Assembly (NCBI RefSeq): GCF_004118935.1
Contig: NZ_CP035375.1
Location: 1,922,001 to 1,986,000, forward strand
Reading direction: 5' to 3'
Source: Salinibacterium sp. UTAS2018
GTDB taxonomy: Bacteria; Actinomycetota; Actinomycetes; Actinomycetales; Microbacteriaceae
Length of the DNA stretch: 64,000 nucleotides
The position numbers and the translations under genes were made by a program. The notes under the pieces are model-generated. The model ran no database searches. It had not been told where the DNA came from and saw only the letters and a list, made by a program, of their open reading frames with translations. Positions 62,104 to 64,000 of the stretch are shown piece after piece (the stretch's first letter is position 1; the number at the start of each line of letters is the position of its first letter).

Positions 62104-63218
62104 TAGTTGCCCTCCTCAAACGATGCCTCGAAGTCGGCGAGCGCTTGGCGCTGCGCATCCATCACGGGGTGAGGGTCGGAATAGACGTGGTCGAAGAGCG
62201 TCGAGGTAGCCGGAACTGGCAGCTCGAGAATGCGCTTACGGATATCGGCGGCGAGGTCGTCGCCTTCCGTCGCGAGCTCGTCGAAGAAGCTTTGGCTCGC
62301 GCCGCGGGCCCGGAGGAACGTTTCGAAGCGAGTGATGGGGTCGCGCTGGGCCCAAAACTCGAGCTCGCTGTTGTCGCGGTACTTCGAGGGGTCGTCGCTC
62401 GTGGTGTGGGCACCCATACGGTAGGTGAGGGCCTCGATAAAGCGGGGTCCCTCGCCGGAGCGGGCGGCATCCAAGTTGGCTTTGCTCACGGCGAAGCTCG
62501 CGAGAACGTCGTTGCCGTCGATTTGAACGCTCGGGATGCCGAAGCCTTCGCCGCGCAGGTACAGCGGCGTGCGCGACTGGCGTGACACGGGAACCGAGAT
62601 TGCCCAGTGGTTGTTCTGCAAGAAGAAGACTTGCGGGGTTTGGTAGCTCGCAGCGAAGACCATTGCTTCGCTCACGTCGCCCTGGCTTGTGGAGCCGTCG
62701 CCGAAGTAGACCATGACGGCGGCGTCCTTCTCGGGGTCGCCGGTTCCGCTGCGGCCGTCAAGGCCCATTCCCATGGCGTAGCCCGTGGCGTGCAAAGTCT
62801 GCGAGCCAATGACGAGCGTGTAGAGGTGGAAGTTGTCGTGATCTTTCGGATCCCAGCCACCGTGGCTGAGGCCGCGGAACATCGAGAGGATCGTGATGGG
62901 GTCGACGCCGCGCATGAGCGCGATGACGTGTTCTCGGTACGAAGGAAAAAGGTGGTCTTGGGGCTTCGCGGCAAGCGCTGACCCCACCTGGGCGGCCTCT
63001 TGACCGTGGCTCGGAACCCAGAGGGCGAGCTGGCCTTGACGTTGCAGGTTGGCGGCTTCGATATCGAAGCGGCGCATGGTCACCATGTGGCGGTGAAACT
63101 CCTGAAGCGCGTCATCACTGAGCTTGTCGACATACGGGAGGTACTGTTCGCTGGCATCGCTGTGAACGAGCGTGCCTTCGGGAGACAGCAGCTGAACCGT
63201 CGCGGCGGTATAAGACAT
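62103..63218 (-). CDS. 2-oxoacid dehydrogenase E1 alpha subunit
   Basis: 371 residues with the thiamine-diphosphate motif GDGSTSQGD...NNHWAIS and the family stretch LWVPSHGQEAAQVGSALA, DHLFPSYREHVIALMRGV. The phosphorylation-loop-like YRMGAHTTSDDPSKYR segment marks the branched-chain (BkdA-type) or pyruvate group. First gene of the operon. Branched-chain acyl-CoA made here feeds anteiso/iso fatty acids typical of Gram-positives (known for the family). Confidence 0.93.
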   Translation of the reverse strand: MSYTAATVQLLSPEGTLVHSDASEQYLPYVDKLSDDALQEFHRHMVTMRRFDIEAANLQRQGQLALWVPSHGQEAAQVGSALAAKPQDHLFPSYREHVIALMRGVDPITILSMFRGLSHGGWDPKDHDNFHLYTLVIGSQTLHATGYAMGMGLDGRSGTGDPEKDAAVMVYFGDGSTSQGDVSEAMVFAASYQTPQVFFLQNNHWAISVPVSRQSRTPLYLRGEGFGIPSVQIDGNDVLASFAVSKANLDAARSGEGPRFIEALTYRMGAHTTSDDPSKYRDNSELEFWAQRDPITRFETFLRARGASQSFFDELATEGDDLAADIRKRILELPVPATSTLFDHVYSDPHPVMDAQRQALADFEASFEEGN

Positions 63219-63242
63219 TCGACTAATCTAACGCGGCTCGGG

Positions 63243-64000
63243 TCAGTTCGTTTTCCGTGAAGCCACAACCTCTTGGGCTGCTCTTAGGAGTTTCTCCACA
63301 GATTCTGCTTCACCGACGCTGATTCGCAGGCCTTCGCCGAGGGCGCGAACGACGATGCCGTGGCTGCGGAAAACCTCGGCGGCCCAGTCAGTTACTGCCC
63401 CGGTGGGTAACCAGACGAAGTTGCCGTTGGGCGTTGGCACCGACCAGCCCTGCTCGGCGAGCCCCGCCACGATCCGTTCGCGCACCTCGTTAATGCGGCT
63501 CACGCGCTCTAACAATTCATCTTCATGTTCGAGGGATGCGGTGGCCGCTTTTTGAGCAAGCTCCGTGACCGAGAGCGGAATTGCTACCGCTCGCGCCGCA
63601 TCCATTACGTATTCGGGGCCAATGGCGTACCCAATACGCAGGCCGGCGAGGCCATAGGCCTTGGAGAAGGTGCGGAGCAGAACGAGGTTCGGGTATCGGC
63701 CGACGAGGGTTTCTCCTCGAACCGCGTCGGGGTCGGTCACGAACTCGCCGTAGGCCTCGTCGAGAACGACAAGAACGTTCTCGGGAACGGTGGCCATGAA
63801 TTCGCGGAATTCGGCATCCGTCACGACGGTGCTGGTGGGGTTATTGGGGCTGCAGACAATGACGACACGAGTGGATGCCGTAATAGCGGCGCTCATAGCC
63901 GCTAGGTCGTGCCGGTGGTCGGCCCGATTCGCGACCTGCACGCTCGTGGCACCAGCCGCGGATACCAGCAGGGGGTAAGCCTCGAAGCTGCGCCAGGCGT
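63243..64000 (-). CDS. HisC-like aminotransferase, 5' part outside the window
   Basis: C-terminal 252 codons of a class I/II PLP aminotransferase; the reading frame enters from beyond 64000 ([20 protein letters not shown] is in frame just before the internal Met). [19 protein letters not shown]-lysine in [19 protein letters not shown] and the final R of GLRISVG match histidinol-phosphate/aromatic aminotransferases. Next to an acyl-oxoacid dehydrogenase operon it may act on aromatic or His precursors; separate promoter for the E1 alpha gene downstream is unclear. Confidence 0.9.
   Translation of the reverse strand, partial: AWRSFEAYPLLVSAAGATSVQVANRADHRHDLAAMSAAITASTRVVIVCSPNNPTSTVVTDAEFREFMATVPENVLVVLDEAYGEFVTDPDAVRGETLVGRYPNLVLLRTFSKAYGLAGLRIGYAIGPEYVMDAARAVAIPLSVTELAQKAATASLEHEDELLERVSRINEVRERIVAGLAEQGWSVPTPNGNFVWLPTGAVTDWAAEVFRSHGIVVRALGEGLRISVGEAESVEKLLRAAQEVVASRKTN

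Overview
The window looks like chromosomal DNA from a high-GC Gram-positive actinobacterium, most likely Microbacteriaceae. That is an inference from the dense high-GC gene packing, frequent GTG starts, 4-bp ATGA overlaps, several apparently leaderless genes and the gene families present (DUF4383, CopD-CtaG fusion, DasR-like GntR, hmuO-type heme oxygenase). There is no rRNA, tRNA, CRISPR array, transposase or phage gene that I can recognise, and no gene-free stretch longer than about 215 bases.

Left part (0-12 kb): an orphan nucleotidyltransferase with a winged-helix domain; a DUF3179 membrane-anchored protein; a nitrogen-compound operon (NCS1 permease, agmatinase-family ureohydrolase, two carbon-nitrogen hydrolases) facing a divergent XRE-cupin regulator; an IclR regulator divergent from KDG kinase and KDPG aldolase, with nested palindromes between them; then an SGNH hydrolase, an SMP-30 lactonase and a peroxiredoxin.

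Centre-left (12-27 kb): a sugar-acid regulon of 15 genes. Thirteen run on the minus strand from a CoA-transferase (25 kb) down to L-fuconate dehydratase (12 kb), and two dehydrogenases run divergently on the plus strand. The genes fit non-phosphorylative L-fucose-type catabolism (mutarotase, aldo-keto reductase, lactonase, fuconate dehydratase, KduD-like dehydrogenase, RraA-type aldolase, CUT1 ABC importer) plus an unexplained CoA-ester branch: a CaiB/BaiF transferase, a binding-protein fold without signal peptide, and a MaoC hydratase. A LacI regulator sits inside, and four copies of one operator (best copy TGATCAAACGTTTGATCA) lie in front of the transcription units. The ABC binding-protein gene carries a one-base frameshift at a G run.

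Middle (27-34 kb), accessory-looking: a RelBE-type toxin-antitoxin pair, a small orphan ORF, and two divergent MarR-SDR units flanking a fused luciferase-like/berberine-bridge flavoprotein and a SnoaL-like protein.

Centre-right (34-49 kb): copper P-type ATPase with a CsoR-like operator, DUF2470 and heme oxygenase (heme use), an MFS exporter, then an N-acetylglucosamine locus: a GNAT protein resembling the acetyltransferase-like half of human O-GlcNAcase, divergent from an operon of GntR regulator, GlcNAc kinase, SIS protein, GH84 hexosaminidase and a CUT1 importer. 

Right part (48-64 kb), mostly housekeeping: Pif1-like helicase, CopD-CtaG fusion, HU, a cysteine-poor ribosomal trio (L28, L33, S14) beside a Fur-family (Zur) regulator and ZnuABC with a Zur-like box, an alditol oxidase, an AI-2E family transporter, a branched-chain 2-oxoacid dehydrogenase operon (E1 alpha, E1 beta, E2) and a HisC-like aminotransferase cut by the window edge.
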